Shown in pieces: positions 37,726-46,828 of a stretch of DNA of 64,000 nt. Both the position numbers and the translations under genes were made by a program. The DNA comes from Epilithonimonas sp042695135 (GTDB lineage Bacteria > Bacteroidota > Bacteroidia > Flavobacteriales > Weeksellaceae). How positions within the stretch are numbered: the first letter of the stretch is position 1; each line of letters opens with the position of its first letter. The stretch covers positions 1 to 64,000 of the forward strand of contig NZ_CP170547.1 in NCBI RefSeq assembly GCF_042695135.1, read 5' to 3'. The notes under the pieces were generated by a model that did not search any database, was not told the DNA's origin, and was given only the letters and a program-made list of their open reading frames with translations.

Positions 37726-38244
37726 TTAAGAGAGTAATTTTAAAAAAGATTCATAGGTTCCATCATAATCTTCCCATTTCTCATTATTTACAAAAAACGA
37801 TGGTGTTCCGTTGACTCCGCTTCTGACACCACCTTCAAAATCTTCTTCGATTTTATTTTTAATTTCGTGAGAACTAAAGTCTTCTTTAAACTTTGTTTTG
37901 TCTAATTGTAAATCAGTTACAGCCTGTTTAAGAGAGTTTTCATCCAAAATATTCTGATTGGTATAGATCAAATCGTGCATCTGCCAGAATTTTCCCTGCT
38001 TCCCCGCAGCTTCTGCAAACATAGCTGCCGGCAAAGCGTGTTCGTGGGAATCCGATAAGGGAAAATTTCTAAAAACAAAAGCCACATCTTCCGGATTTTC
38101 TTCAGCAAATTTTTTCACTAATGGAAATGCACGACCACAATGAGGACATTCATAATCACCATATTCCACCAAAACTATTTTTGCAGTATTAATGTTTCCT
38201 GTTATATGGTCTGTTTCGCTGACTGGTATTCTTAATTTTGACAT
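37726..38244 (-). CDS. DsbA-like thioredoxin-fold protein
   Basis: 172 aa without a signal peptide. Active site CPHC (Cys33-Cys36 in DYECPHCGRAF), then VFRNFPL and the cis-proline loop GVNGTPSFFVN. The family includes DsbA-like oxidoreductases and DSBA-domain proteins that act in the cytoplasm or periplasm. It follows the peroxiredoxin gene with 1 bp spacing, so a thiol peroxidase/reductant pair is plausible. Confidence 0.88.
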   Translation of the reverse strand: MSKLRIPVSETDHITGNINTAKIVLVEYGDYECPHCGRAFPLVKKFAEENPEDVAFVFRNFPLSDSHEHALPAAMFAEAAGKQGKFWQMHDLIYTNQNILDENSLKQAVTDLQLDKTKFKEDFSSHEIKNKIEEDFEGGVRSGVNGTPSFFVNNEKWEDYDGTYESFLKLLS

Positions 38245-38245
38245 C

Positions 38246-38713
38246 TTATTGATTCTTGGTTAATGTTTCCAACGCATCAATAATCCCATCTGCACCAGGA
38301 TTGATGCCATCCGGAGAAAGATAGCTCCATTGGATCACCCCATCAGAATCAATCACAAAAAGAGCTCTTTTTGAAGTTCCGTTTTCTTCATTATAGACGC
38401 CATACTTTTTTGATACCTCGCCTTTGGGGTTGAAATCTGCCAAAAGTGGATAATGTAATTTCCGATCTCCCATAAAAGCATCGTGACACCAGGCACTGTC
38501 AACAGAAATTCCTAAAATGTCTGCATTATATTTATGAAAAATGCTAAGCATCTCGTTGTAAAGTGAAACCTGGTCTCCACAAACCGGACTCCAGTCTGCA
38601 GGATAAAAAACCAAAATCAAATTTTTTCCTAAAAAGTCGGAGCGTTTTAATTTCTGGTCAGGTGTTGCATTGAGTTCAAAATCTGGAGCTGGAGTATTTT
38701 TTTGTAATATCAT
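38246..38713 (-). CDS. Peroxiredoxin (AhpC/TSA family)
   Basis: 155 aa. Peroxidatic Cys45 in FYPADWSPVCGDQ (Thr/Ser-Pro-x-Cys signature), GISVDSAWCHDAF with a second Cys that could resolve, and a thioredoxin fold ending GADGIIDALETL. It reduces peroxides at the expense of a thiol donor, perhaps the DsbA-like protein encoded 1 bp downstream. Confidence 0.9.
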   Translation of the reverse strand: MILQKNTPAPDFELNATPDQKLKRSDFLGKNLILVFYPADWSPVCGDQVSLYNEMLSIFHKYNADILGISVDSAWCHDAFMGDRKLHYPLLADFNPKGEVSKKYGVYNEENGTSKRALFVIDSDGVIQWSYLSPDGINPGADGIIDALETLTKNQ

Positions 38714-38787
38714 TTTTGTTGAATTGGTTATGATTAAAATTAAGAATAAAAAACTATTATGTAATTAAGGCTATATTAATATTATAA

Positions 38788-38985
38788 TTACGCGATTTTC
38801 TGGTATTTAAAATTTGGCTTAATTACTTTATTGAGAAAAATGCCTTTTGAAAATGCCGCCCGGAACTCATCAAATACACTTTGAGAAACATCCTGATAAT
38901 CATATACTGATCCTGACTGATAGACAATCCTCAGTATTTTTTCGTTTTCAAAATAATAATATTTTTTGATAACAGAAGATGGCAT
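38788..38985 (-). CDS. KTSC-domain protein
   Basis: 65 aa from the ATG at 38985 (MPSSVIKKYYY); an earlier ATG at 39018 adds 11 residues that look non-coding. SGSVYDYQDVSQSVFDEF and SKGIFLNKVIKPNFKY match the small KTSC domain, here with SKGIF near the KTSC position. Function unknown; possibly nucleic-acid binding (family suggestion). Confidence 0.75.
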   Translation of the reverse strand: MPSSVIKKYYYFENEKILRIVYQSGSVYDYQDVSQSVFDEFRAAFSKGIFLNKVIKPNFKYQKIA

Positions 38986-39019
38986 ATCTCCTTGGATACA
39001 AAAAATATTCCTAAACACA

Positions 39020-39050
39020 AAAACAAAAAGACCGCAAAATTGCGGTCTTT
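39020..39050 (-). terminator. Terminator of the T9SS cargo gene
   Basis: AAAGACCGCA/TGCGGTCTTT (39027-39036 with 39041-39050), then a T-rich tail on the minus strand. Confidence 0.85.
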
Positions 39051-39070
39051 AATAATTAAAGAAATTAAAA

Positions 39071-39976
39071 TTATTTTTTAATAACTTTTTTGCTTTCTGT
39101 AGTTCCATCAGCATATTTGATGCTAACAATGTAAGAACCTTTAGCAAGATTTTCTACGTTGATCGTAGTTTCTGAAGTTGTTTTTACAGCTTTTCCAGAG
39201 ATATCAAATATAGATACCTGAGCAATTTTGTTTTCAGATTTTACAGTGATTACATCTGTAGCAGGGTTTGGATAAACACTCACTTGTGATTTAGTAGAAA
39301 CATCAGAAACGGCAAGTAAAGTTGCTACAGCTTTGGTAGTTAAATTGTCGAATCCTGATGTACTTGCACCACTTGCCACGAAGTCAACTTCCGTTGGAAA
39401 CCAGCCTGGTGCTTTTTCGAATGGTCCATATTCTGTTCCGTTGATAGTCACAGTCATAGATCCAGTGTCCATAACATCATAAGTGAATTTAACTTTATAC
39501 CAAGTGTTAGCAGTAACATTTAATGGCAATTCCGTCCCTGAAGTTTCATTGTCAAAATCATCCTGGTCCGCTAAAAATACGCCGTTTGTAGGACTCATGT
39601 ACAAGTCAGCAATCGTATAATAACCAGCGTCTACATCATAAAACTGAATTTCTGAAAAAGTGCTGCCAGTATATACGTCAAATTCTGCTACAAAAATACC
39701 ATTGGCACTAGATCTTGCAGACCAGTTAGTATCGTGGTAGATAAAAGCACCAGCAGCATTATTGCTAGCTGTACTTGCAAACTGGAACGATTTTCCGTGA
39801 GCAGCATCAATAGTTGCAACTTTGGCAACCGCGGCAACGGCGCCATCTCTGTCCCATCCACCCTGAGTTCCAAGATTTCCAACGGTGTAAGTTTCAAAAG
39901 TATCGCTCCACAAACTTTGTGAATACGCGCTAAATGCCATGACAGCAGTTAAAGAAAAAGATAAAATTCTTTTCAT
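39071..39976 (-). CDS. Secreted protein with T9SS type A sorting domain
   Basis: 301 aa. Signal peptide (1-19, AYSQ); a beta-sandwich-like domain (about 22-215: SLWSDTFETYTVGNLGTQGG, TANTWYKVKFTYDV, SGFDNLTT) of the kind seen in concanavalin-like carbohydrate-binding modules; and a type IX sorting domain (VSVYPNPATDVITVKS to TTESKKVIKK). Probably a surface-bound or secreted single-domain protein. It has a good promoter and its own terminator. Confidence 0.85.
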   Translation of the reverse strand: MKRILSFSLTAVMAFSAYSQSLWSDTFETYTVGNLGTQGGWDRDGAVAAVAKVATIDAAHGKSFQFASTASNNAAGAFIYHDTNWSARSSANGIFVAEFDVYTGSTFSEIQFYDVDAGYYTIADLYMSPTNGVFLADQDDFDNETSGTELPLNVTANTWYKVKFTYDVMDTGSMTVTINGTEYGPFEKAPGWFPTEVDFVASGASTSGFDNLTTKAVATLLAVSDVSTKSQVSVYPNPATDVITVKSENKIAQVSIFDISGKAVKTTSETTINVENLAKGSYIVSIKYADGTTESKKVIKK

Positions 39977-40004
39977 AATGATAATATTTATAAAATTAAG
40001 TTGA

Positions 40005-40035
40005 CAAATCTATAAACAATTTATAAAAAAACAAA
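40005..40035 (-). promoter_or_regulatory. Promoter of the T9SS cargo gene
   Basis: -7 TAGATTTG (40012-40005) and -33 TTTG (40035-40032), spacer 19 bp, 28 nt before the ATG. Confidence 0.75.
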
Positions 40036-40249
40036 CGTTCATTTAATTTTTAACATTTAATAATTAAATACCGATTCTTATTCATTGCATAAATAATTGA
40101 TTACTAAAGTGATAAAATTTATTCTTTAATGAGAAGATATTTTTAAATATTCAAATTTAACACAGCTATATATTTAATTATGAAATCAATAAGTAAAAAG
40201 GTATAATTATTGTTAAATATTTTATAAATTTGCAGCTTAGTTATATACC

Positions 40250-40597
40250 GTGAAGAAGTCCACCATTTTTTCCTTTTTATTTTTATCAGTTTTCGTTTTT
40301 GGGATGCTCTCTTTTACATCCAATAAGAAAGTGATAGCCGTTGTTTTCAATAAAGAAATGACGAAAAAAGACCTTCTGAGTTTACAGAAAAACCTTAAAG
40401 ATAAAAACATCATTCTTGTGTTTAATAAGATGAAGTTTACAAGAAATAAATTAAGTTATATCGATTTCAGCATCGATTTTGGGGATGGATTCGCGGGAAC
40501 TTCAAAATCTGAGATCACAAAATCAAAAGAAATCGGATTTGTAAGAGATTATAGTGAGGATGCCGAGCAGCCATTTGTTGTAGGTGATTTAAAATAA
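40250..40597 (+). CDS. Small exported protein, uncharacterised
   Basis: 115 aa from GTG at 40250. Signal peptide or anchor (about 1-23), then a compact domain VIAVVFNKEMTKKDLLSLQKNLKDKNIILVFNKMKF, a strand-helix-strand pattern found in C-terminal parts of Bacteroidota M56/BlaR1-type proteins (resemblance only). A TAAATTTG box lies at 40225-40232. Stand-alone gene with a shared terminator. Confidence 0.6.
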   Translation: MKKSTIFSFLFLSVFVFGMLSFTSNKKVIAVVFNKEMTKKDLLSLQKNLKDKNIILVFNKMKFTRNKLSYIDFSIDFGDGFAGTSKSEITKSKEIGFVRDYSEDAEQPFVVGDLK

Positions 40598-40625
40598 GAA
40601 AAGCTTCCAGATCTGGAAGCTTTTC
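40598..40625. terminator. Bidirectional terminator
   Basis: Perfect palindrome of 14-bp arms (GAAAAGCTTCCAGA and its complement) between convergent genes. Confidence 0.85.
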
Positions 40626-40627
40626 TT

Positions 40628-41713
40628 TTATATATCCTGCTTGTCTCTTTTTCTTTTATCAAGATCAGATTTAAAATCATCAATCCGATAATCGGTCAAA
40701 ACATTTCCTTTTGTAATTTTTTCCTTTGAATAAAGTCTAAAATCGTTTTCTGTCTTTTCCAAAAGATAATCATAGGGGCCAACGTGAGAAATAAGCTTGA
40801 TCAAAACCGGCGAAATCTCCAGGCAGATGAAAAGTCCCATAATGAAACTTGCTGCCAATGCCATAATTGCAGAGTTTTTCCCCAGCTCATCTAAAGCTTG
40901 CAATCTTGCTGCAAACCCATTAAATTTATCTTCAAAAGTTTCTGTGGATTTTCTTTCTGTTTCCAGATTAGAATATACTTTTGTAATTTCTTTATCCAGA
41001 TATTGCAATCTAGATTGCTGTTGTTTCTGGTAGTTTTCCAAGTCGAGGCGTTTTTGTTCCTTGAGTTCAGCTTTCCTTTTCGCATTGGTTCCGAAGCCTA
41101 CTTTTCCGCTCGTCAAACCGGATTGTTTCCCAAGAATTTCTTTTTCCAGTTCCACCGAAGCCGAGTCATAAGCAACTTGATAATTTTTGATTTGATTCTG
41201 AATTTGTTTTTTTTCGGCATCAAATGGCCCGGATTGTTGAAGAATTCTACCACTCATTTCTGCCTGAAGCTGTTTTTTATTCCTTTGAATGATTGTGTTC
41301 AATTGTTTATTAACTTCCTTTTCAAAGATCTTCAGCTCCAATGGTTTTGAAATAATAATCCCCAAGAAAGTTGCCAAAATCAACCTTGGAATAGTCATCA
41401 GAATTTGATTCCACCACGTTCCGGTTTTTTTGATTGACGAAACAATATATCTGTCAAGGTTGAAGATCATCAATCCCCATAAAACGCCGAATCCGATTGC
41501 CGTCCAGACATTATCAAAAACAGTAAACATGGCATACCCGGCAGAAAGTGTTGCAAAAACTGCTGTAAACAATACGATCCCGCCAATCCCTGCAAACTTA
41601 TTCCATTCGCTTGGGGATTTTCTCAAAAGATGAATATTTCCTCCGGAGCAGATCATCAGGAAATGCTGGAACCAATTCATTTTGTATGTGTTAGTTATTT
41701 TTTTCATATTCAA
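40628..41713 (-). CDS. DUF4407 membrane protein
   Basis: 361 aa. Three N-terminal membrane segments (about 40-60, 70-90 and 105-130), a long charged coiled coil (about 140-270, rich in Lys/Gln/Glu), then a membrane segment (about 280-310). The start WFQHFLMICSGGNIHLLRKSP is characteristic of DUF4407. Function unknown. No cotranscribed neighbour. Confidence 0.85.
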   Translation of the reverse strand: MNMKKITNTYKMNWFQHFLMICSGGNIHLLRKSPSEWNKFAGIGGIVLFTAVFATLSAGYAMFTVFDNVWTAIGFGVLWGLMIFNLDRYIVSSIKKTGTWWNQILMTIPRLILATFLGIIISKPLELKIFEKEVNKQLNTIIQRNKKQLQAEMSGRILQQSGPFDAEKKQIQNQIKNYQVAYDSASVELEKEILGKQSGLTSGKVGFGTNAKRKAELKEQKRLDLENYQKQQQSRLQYLDKEITKVYSNLETERKSTETFEDKFNGFAARLQALDELGKNSAIMALAASFIMGLFICLEISPVLIKLISHVGPYDYLLEKTENDFRLYSKEKITKGNVLTDYRIDDFKSDLDKRKRDKQDI

Positions 41714-41854
41714 TTATTACAAAATATGTATTCTAAAACGTTAATTTGTTACAAATAGTATTAGGCAAAACCTAATAACGAAATTTATACCAATTTTATT
41801 GATCGCAAAAATTATTTTAGGTCTTATATTTGATTCATCAATCGAAAATATTTT

Positions 41855-42289
41855 ATGAAAAATCTGATCTTCTTAAGTTTAGTATCTGTTTTTACTTTTT
41901 CTTGCAAACCCATTAATACTGTTGAAAATCTGCCAAAACCTTTACCGGAAAGACCGGATAACAATGCTGGAACTGGTAGTTTATCAAAAGAAGAATCCCA
42001 AGAAATGGAAGCTTTGAAAGCGGAAATCACAGCATTGGCAAACAGCGAAAAATGCACCAATCCTGCCGACTGGAAAACAGTTGGCTTGGGTGTAAAAGCT
42101 TGTGGTGGGCATGTAAGCTATATTGCCTATTCCAATAAAATAGATGAGAAAACTTTTCTTGAAAAAGTAAATCTTTACAATCAAAAATCTACAGAATATA
42201 ATAAAAAATACAACTTGGTATCAGATTGTATGTTGGTCATGCAGCCGGAAAATATCGCGTGCGAAAATGATCAGCCAGTTTTTAAATAA
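41855..42289 (+). CDS. Lipoprotein, conserved unknown
   Basis: 144 aa. Lipobox FSCK (Cys17), a Pro-rich linker, then a small domain with four cysteines (EKCTNPADWK, GVKACGGHVSYIAYS, SDCMLVM, ENIACEND) that could form two disulphides. A TATATTTG box lies at 41825-41832. No catalytic motif is seen. Confidence 0.68.
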   Translation: MKNLIFLSLVSVFTFSCKPINTVENLPKPLPERPDNNAGTGSLSKEESQEMEALKAEITALANSEKCTNPADWKTVGLGVKACGGHVSYIAYSNKIDEKTFLEKVNLYNQKSTEYNKKYNLVSDCMLVMQPENIACENDQPVFK

Positions 42290-42290
42290 G

Positions 42291-43229
42291 TTATAATTCT
42301 TTCGGAACGATTCTTCCCTTTTCTTCTTCAGCGTCTCTGTAAAGTTTAGCTTTGCTCCATTTGGCATGTTTGGAAGGGATGATCTTGTGACCTTTTTTGA
42401 CTGCATAAACTTTTGTAAATTCGGCTCCGAAGAATATCAGCTGACAAGAATAATTGATCCACATCATTAACAAAATAACGGTTCCTGCAGCTCCAAAAAC
42501 CGAGGTCGGTTTTGAAACATCGAAATAAAAACTCATCAGCATTTTCCCAACATTAAATAGTAGAGCCGTAACAATTGCACCAATCCAAACGGATTTCCAT
42601 TTGATTTCGACATCAGGTAAAACTTTGAACATAATGGCGAACAGAACGGTAATAACAGCAAATCCAAGAACAAAATTACTTCCCTGAATAAGCACATACG
42701 TTTCCAACCCGAAGTATTTGGTAATCAAACCATTTGCTAAACCAATGACTGATGACAAAACCATACTAATCAACAGTAAAAATGCAATTACCAGAATCAT
42801 CCCAAGGGAATTCGCACGATCCAGAATAAACTTCTGCCAAGCTTTTTTAGGGGCAGCTTCTACATCCCAAAGGTTATTAAGCGTTGCCTGCATCTGGAAA
42901 AACAAACTCGTTGCACCGAAAACCAAAGTTGCTACACCAAGCGCTTTCATCCAGAAATTTTCTTTATCAATCATTGCACTTGCAATAATATCCTGAATAC
43001 TTTTTGCCCCGTCATAGCCCATTATTCCGGCCAATTGTCTGCGAATTTCTCCGTTTACAGCTTCATCTCCAAAGAAATGACCTGCAGTCCAGATGATGAT
43101 GATAAGCAAACCCGGCAAAGCAAATATTGCATTGTAAGCCATACTTGCACTGTCTTTTGAAGCTGACGATGAAGTCCACTCATTAAAAGTTTCCTTTAGA
43201 ATTTCCCAAAAAGATTTGAGCTTTGTCAT
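42291..43229 (-). CDS. YihY/BrkB family membrane protein
   Basis: 312 aa, six predicted membrane segments. Family signatures: ASMAYNAIFALPGLLIIIIW, FGATSLFFQMQATLNNLWDVE, and AAGTVILLMMWINYSCQLIFFGAEFTKVYA region. Often mis-called ribonuclease BN; actual role unknown, probably transport or envelope related. Its stop codon lies directly beside the stop of the convergent lipoprotein gene. Confidence 0.9.
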   Translation of the reverse strand: MTKLKSFWEILKETFNEWTSSSASKDSASMAYNAIFALPGLLIIIIWTAGHFFGDEAVNGEIRRQLAGIMGYDGAKSIQDIIASAMIDKENFWMKALGVATLVFGATSLFFQMQATLNNLWDVEAAPKKAWQKFILDRANSLGMILVIAFLLLISMVLSSVIGLANGLITKYFGLETYVLIQGSNFVLGFAVITVLFAIMFKVLPDVEIKWKSVWIGAIVTALLFNVGKMLMSFYFDVSKPTSVFGAAGTVILLMMWINYSCQLIFFGAEFTKVYAVKKGHKIIPSKHAKWSKAKLYRDAEEEKGRIVPKEL

Positions 43230-43268
43230 AGTTTACATTTCTTTGGAAAATTCAATAGTTGTACCAAT

Positions 43269-43787
43269 TTACTCCTGTTTATACCAACTGGCGTATTTAA
43301 CATAATTATTGGCAATCCTGTCAATCTCGCCTTCAATCAGACTTTGCGAAATATCTTTCACTTTCTTCGCAGGAACGCCGGCCCAAATTTCGCCTTCTTT
43401 GATAACCGTGTTTGCCGTTACAACTGCACCAGCCGCAACAATCGAATTACTTTCCACGATACAGTCATCCATCACAATTGCCCCCATTCCAATCAACACA
43501 TTGTCTTTGATTGTACAGCCGTGAACGATTGCATTGTGTCCGATTGAAACATTATTTCCAATCGTAGTCGGGCTTTTTTTGTAGGTACAGTGGATCATTG
43601 CATTGTCCTGAACATTCACTTTATTCCCCATTTTGATGTAATGCACATCGCCTCTCAAAACGGCATTGTACCAAATACTGCAGTCATCTCCCATTGTCAC
43701 ATCACCAATGATCACGGCTGTTTCTGCTACGAAAACATTCTCTCCAAGCTGCGGTTTTTTACCTAAAAGTTCTTTTATAATTGCCAT
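43269..43787 (-). CDS. Gamma-carbonic anhydrase-like hexapeptide protein
   Basis: 172 aa left-handed beta-helix. The three His of the gamma-class metal site fit H66 (NAMIHCTY), H84 (SIGHNA) and H89 (AIVHGC). The relative PaaY is a thioesterase linked to phenylacetate catabolism, but this gene lies 15 kb from the paa cluster. Carbonic anhydrase or acyl-CoA thioesterase activity are both possible. Confidence 0.88.
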   Translation of the reverse strand: MAIIKELLGKKPQLGENVFVAETAVIIGDVTMGDDCSIWYNAVLRGDVHYIKMGNKVNVQDNAMIHCTYKKSPTTIGNNVSIGHNAIVHGCTIKDNVLIGMGAIVMDDCIVESNSIVAAGAVVTANTVIKEGEIWAGVPAKKVKDISQSLIEGEIDRIANNYVKYASWYKQE

Positions 43788-43814
43788 TACTTTTTAATTT
43801 TTTGATTCATATAA

Positions 43815-43901
43815 TTTGGGCGCCTTTATCCGCCTTCCGTTCCCGCTATTTTTTTAAAGAAAAAAATGAGCTTCACTCAAGTCGGGGCGCAGATTCATCA
43901 T
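43815..43901 (-). repeat. Family A dispersed repeat, copy 6 (inverted)
   Basis: On the minus strand: CTGCGCCCCGACTTGAGTG, AGCTCATTTTTTTC, short hairpin, ATAGCGGGAACGGAAGGCGG. Very close to copies 2 and 3 in its flanks. Confidence 0.75.
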
Positions 43902-44034
43902 AATTTCATATTTTCTCCTCCGAAACAGCCAAAATCAAACCAATAGAAAAAATCGAATATCCGCAAACCCACTCATAATCAAAACTTAACATAACATTGG
44001 GATTCTACGCCTTTTTTGTTCCACCAAATTACGA

Positions 44035-44042
44035 TATTTTTG
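44035..44042 (+). promoter_or_regulatory. Putative nfu -7 box
   Basis: TATTTTTG, 18 nt before the ATG at 44061. A TTTG at 44015-44018 is 16 bp away, one base short of the usual range. Confidence 0.45.
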
Positions 44043-44060
44043 TACTTCAATATACTTAAA

Positions 44061-44939
44061 ATGAGACAAATCATTATAGAACCAACAGAGAATCCAAAAG
44101 TGATGAAGTTTGTGACAGACTACAATCTTATTCCCGGATCTTTGGAGCTCGACAGAGAATCTGACATTTCAGAGATTCCGTTGGCACAAGAACTTTTCAA
44201 TTATCCTTTCGTCAACAGAATTTTTATCACAGCCAATTTCATTGCAGTTGCGAAAGAAGATACAGTAGAATGGGAACACGTTTCCGAAAGTCTGAAAAAT
44301 ATCATCGAGGACGAGCTTCTTGCAAACCCAAGAATCTATCTTCAAAAGAAAAAAGAACACTATCAGGTTTATTCTGAGATGACGCCGAATCCTGCTGTTA
44401 TGAAATTCATTTCTAACAAAATGCTGATGGACGGCTTTATCGAGGTAAAATCCAGAGAAGAAGCTGACGAAGTTCCTTTGGCAAAAGAATTATACGCAGC
44501 TTTTGATTTTGTAAAAGAAGTTTATGTAAGTGATAATTTCGTGGCGGTTACAAGAGACATCCAGTTTGAGTGGCACGAAATTATGAATCAGGTTCGTTCT
44601 TTCATCGCAGAATTTTTGCAGGAAGGAAAAACCATTTCAAATGCTGAACCTCATACCCACGAAAATCCGATGTTGAAAATCATCAACAGAGAATATACGA
44701 ATGATGAGCAAAAAATCAGCGATATTCTGAACGAATATGTAGCACCAGCCGTAGAAAACGACGGCGGAAAAATCTCATTGATTGAATATGATCAGGAAAA
44801 CAAAACGGCAAGAATGTTGCTTCAAGGCGCTTGCAGTGGTTGCCCATCTTCCACAGCAACTTTGAAAAACGGCATCCAAAATATCCTGAAACAATTCGTT
44901 CCGGAATTGGTGGAGAATGTGGAAGCTGTAAACGGATAA
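44061..44939 (+). CDS. NifU-like iron-sulfur scaffold with duplicated Nfu_N domains
   Basis: 292 aa from ATG at 44061; an in-frame TTG at 44016 lies over the promoter and is not believed. Two successive Nfu_N-type domains (about 1-90: NPKVMKFVTDYNLIPGSLEL; and about 100-190: NPAVMKFISNKMLMDGFIEV) and a C-terminal NifU domain with the cluster-binding CxxC (Cys258-Cys261, GACSGCPSS). It carries Fe-S clusters to client proteins. The lipoprotein and hemH follow closely. Confidence 0.92.
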   Translation: MRQIIIEPTENPKVMKFVTDYNLIPGSLELDRESDISEIPLAQELFNYPFVNRIFITANFIAVAKEDTVEWEHVSESLKNIIEDELLANPRIYLQKKKEHYQVYSEMTPNPAVMKFISNKMLMDGFIEVKSREEADEVPLAKELYAAFDFVKEVYVSDNFVAVTRDIQFEWHEIMNQVRSFIAEFLQEGKTISNAEPHTHENPMLKIINREYTNDEQKISDILNEYVAPAVENDGGKISLIEYDQENKTARMLLQGACSGCPSSTATLKNGIQNILKQFVPELVENVEAVNG

Positions 44940-44942
44940 TTT

Positions 44943-45380
44943 ATGAAAAACTTTTTTCCTTGCTTGATTTTACTCCTTGTTGTTTCCTGTAAAAAAGAAG
45001 CACAGCTGAATGATGGCATTCACGAAGATTTGGTAGAATCAAAATTGGCGAAAGACAGCCTTCAAAAAATGGATGTTGTTTTAGATAAACTCAATAAGAA
45101 AAACACCACTTTCCTGGATTATTATGTTCATTACTATTACGGACTGGATCAGAAAGCAATAGAAGAGTTTCACAAGATCTATGGTGAAGATATCTATTAT
45201 GGCGACAAAGAATACATTACTAAATTTGATTCCATCAGCCATATTTTGAGCGACAAATACAATAAAGAAATTGGTCTTTCCGACGATGAAGAAATGCTTG
45301 CAAGAGAGATCTACATCAATCATCTGAAAGTGAAGTACAACCCGACTGTAGAAAGTCAAATGAAATCAATTTACAAATGA
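44943..45380 (+). CDS. Lipoprotein between nfu and hemH, unknown
   Basis: 145 aa. Lipobox VVSC (Cys16), then a helical, charged domain (DLVESKLAKDSLQKMDVVLDKL; IGLSDDEEMLAREIYINHLK). No named family recognised. Starts 3 bp after the nfu stop and overlaps hemH by ATGA (45377-45380), so it is translated in an operon with both. Confidence 0.68.
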   Translation: MKNFFPCLILLLVVSCKKEAQLNDGIHEDLVESKLAKDSLQKMDVVLDKLNKKNTTFLDYYVHYYYGLDQKAIEEFHKIYGEDIYYGDKEYITKFDSISHILSDKYNKEIGLSDDEEMLAREIYINHLKVKYNPTVESQMKSIYK

Positions 45381-46399
45381 AAGGAATTCTTCTGGTCAAC
45401 CTAGGTTCTCCAAGATCGACGGACGTAAAAGATGTAAAAGAATATCTGGACGAGTTCCTGATGGACGAAAAGGTTATTGATTATCGTTGGATCTTCCGTG
45501 CTCTTTTGGTTCAGGGAATCATCCTCAAAACCCGTCCTAAGAAATCTGCCGAAGCCTATAAAACCGTCTGGACAGACGAAGGTTCACCTTTGATTGTGAT
45601 CTCAAAACATCTTCAGAAGAGACTACAGGAGATCGTGGATGTTCCGGTGGGTCTGGGAATGCGTTATGCTGAACCATCGATTAAAACAGGCATTCAGGAG
45701 TTGGTAGACAAAGGGATAACTGAGATCACTCTGTTCCCGCTTTATCCGCAATATGCGATGAGCACAACAGAAACCGTGATTGATAAAGCGGAAGAAGTAC
45801 GACTGAAATTCTTCCCGGATATTAAGATCAATTACGTGGAGCCATTCTACGACCGCGAAATTTACATCAATGCTTTAGCTGAAAGTATCAGGGAAAAACT
45901 CCCTGCGGATTTTGATTTGTTGCAGTTTTCTTATCACGGTGTGCCGGAACGTCATATTTACAAAACCGATCCTACGAACACGTGCAATATGAATAACTGC
46001 TGTCAAAAGGAAGACAATCCTTCGCACAAATTCTGCTACAGACACCAATGTTATAAAGTGACCGAATTGGTGTGCAAAAAACTGGGATTGCCAAAAGAAA
46101 AAGTGATAGTCACCTTCCAATCCCGATTGGGGAAAGACAAATGGATGGAGCCTTACACAGATGCTACATTGGAAGGTCTTGGTAAAAAAGGCATCAAGAA
46201 ACTGGCCATCGTTTGTCCTGCTTTTGTATCCGATTGTCTGGAGACTTTGGAAGAGATTTCTGTGGAAGGTAAGGAAATCTTCCTTCACGGTGGCGGTGAA
46301 AGATTCGATTATATTCCCTGTCTGAATGAAGAGCAGAGTTGGGTAAATGTTGTGAAAACACTTTGTGAAGAAAAGCTGAATGATTTTTACTTTCATTAA
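45377..46399 (+). CDS. hemH: Ferrochelatase
   Basis: 340 aa. MKGILLVNLGSPRSTDVKDVKEYL start, catalytic His in LLQFSYHGVPERHI, and the second signature TFQSRLGKDKWMEPYTDATL. A Cys-rich loop (CNMNNCCQ, CYRHQCYK) is present, as in many bacterial members. Inserts Fe(II) into protoporphyrin IX. Overlaps the upstream lipoprotein by 4 bp. Confidence 0.97.
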   Translation: MKGILLVNLGSPRSTDVKDVKEYLDEFLMDEKVIDYRWIFRALLVQGIILKTRPKKSAEAYKTVWTDEGSPLIVISKHLQKRLQEIVDVPVGLGMRYAEPSIKTGIQELVDKGITEITLFPLYPQYAMSTTETVIDKAEEVRLKFFPDIKINYVEPFYDREIYINALAESIREKLPADFDLLQFSYHGVPERHIYKTDPTNTCNMNNCCQKEDNPSHKFCYRHQCYKVTELVCKKLGLPKEKVIVTFQSRLGKDKWMEPYTDATLEGLGKKGIKKLAIVCPAFVSDCLETLEEISVEGKEIFLHGGGERFDYIPCLNEEQSWVNVVKTLCEEKLNDFYFH

Positions 46400-46411
46400 T
46401 ATTCCAATCAA

Positions 46412-46792
46412 ATGATTTTCCGATACGCACGACATACGCAGAATCTTGAGAAACTGATCTACTTCTACACTTCGGTTTTGGAGTTTGAGGTGATTGGAAA
46501 GTTTGAGGATCATAATGGCTATGACGGCGTTTTCCTTGGGAAAGCTGATCAGAACTGGCATCTGGAGTTCACGCAGGATGGGAATCTGCCGGAGTCTCAA
46601 TTTGATGATGATGACCTTCTGGTTTTCTATCCGGAAAGTTTGGAAGAGTTTCAGAAGATTTTAGCAAATCTGGAATATTATAAAGTTCCGACTTTGACGC
46701 CCAAGAATCCTTACTGGAAAGTGAACGGCATCTGCTTCGAGGATTGCGATCATTACAAGATTATTATTTCTGACCTTAGAATTGCAAAATAA
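46412..46792 (+). CDS. VOC-family (glyoxalase-fold) protein
   Basis: 126 aa. Beta-alpha-beta-beta-beta pattern with HTQNLEKLIYFYTSVLEFEVIG, an ending GICFEDCDHYKIII, and metal-ligand-like His9, E (WHLEFTQ). Substrate unknown. 12 bp after hemH, likely the last gene of that operon. Confidence 0.82.
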   Translation: MIFRYARHTQNLEKLIYFYTSVLEFEVIGKFEDHNGYDGVFLGKADQNWHLEFTQDGNLPESQFDDDDLLVFYPESLEEFQKILANLEYYKVPTLTPKNPYWKVNGICFEDCDHYKIIISDLRIAK

Positions 46793-46795
46793 ATT

Positions 46796-46828
46796 AAACG
46801 ACCTCAAATTAATTTGAGGTCGTTTTTG
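46796..46828. terminator. Terminator of the nfu-hemH-VOC operon
   Basis: 13-bp palindromic arms ACGACCTCAAATT/AATTTGAGGTCGT with T5 after. Confidence 0.85.

Noticed and set aside
43269..43787. PaaY as part of the phenylacetate cluster
   Set aside because: It is a gamma-carbonic-anhydrase-like protein 15 kb away with no shared control site seen; the link rests only on family resemblance.
44016..44060. TTG start of the Nfu protein
   Set aside because: Would place the -7 box inside the coding region; the family-like start is ATG 44061.
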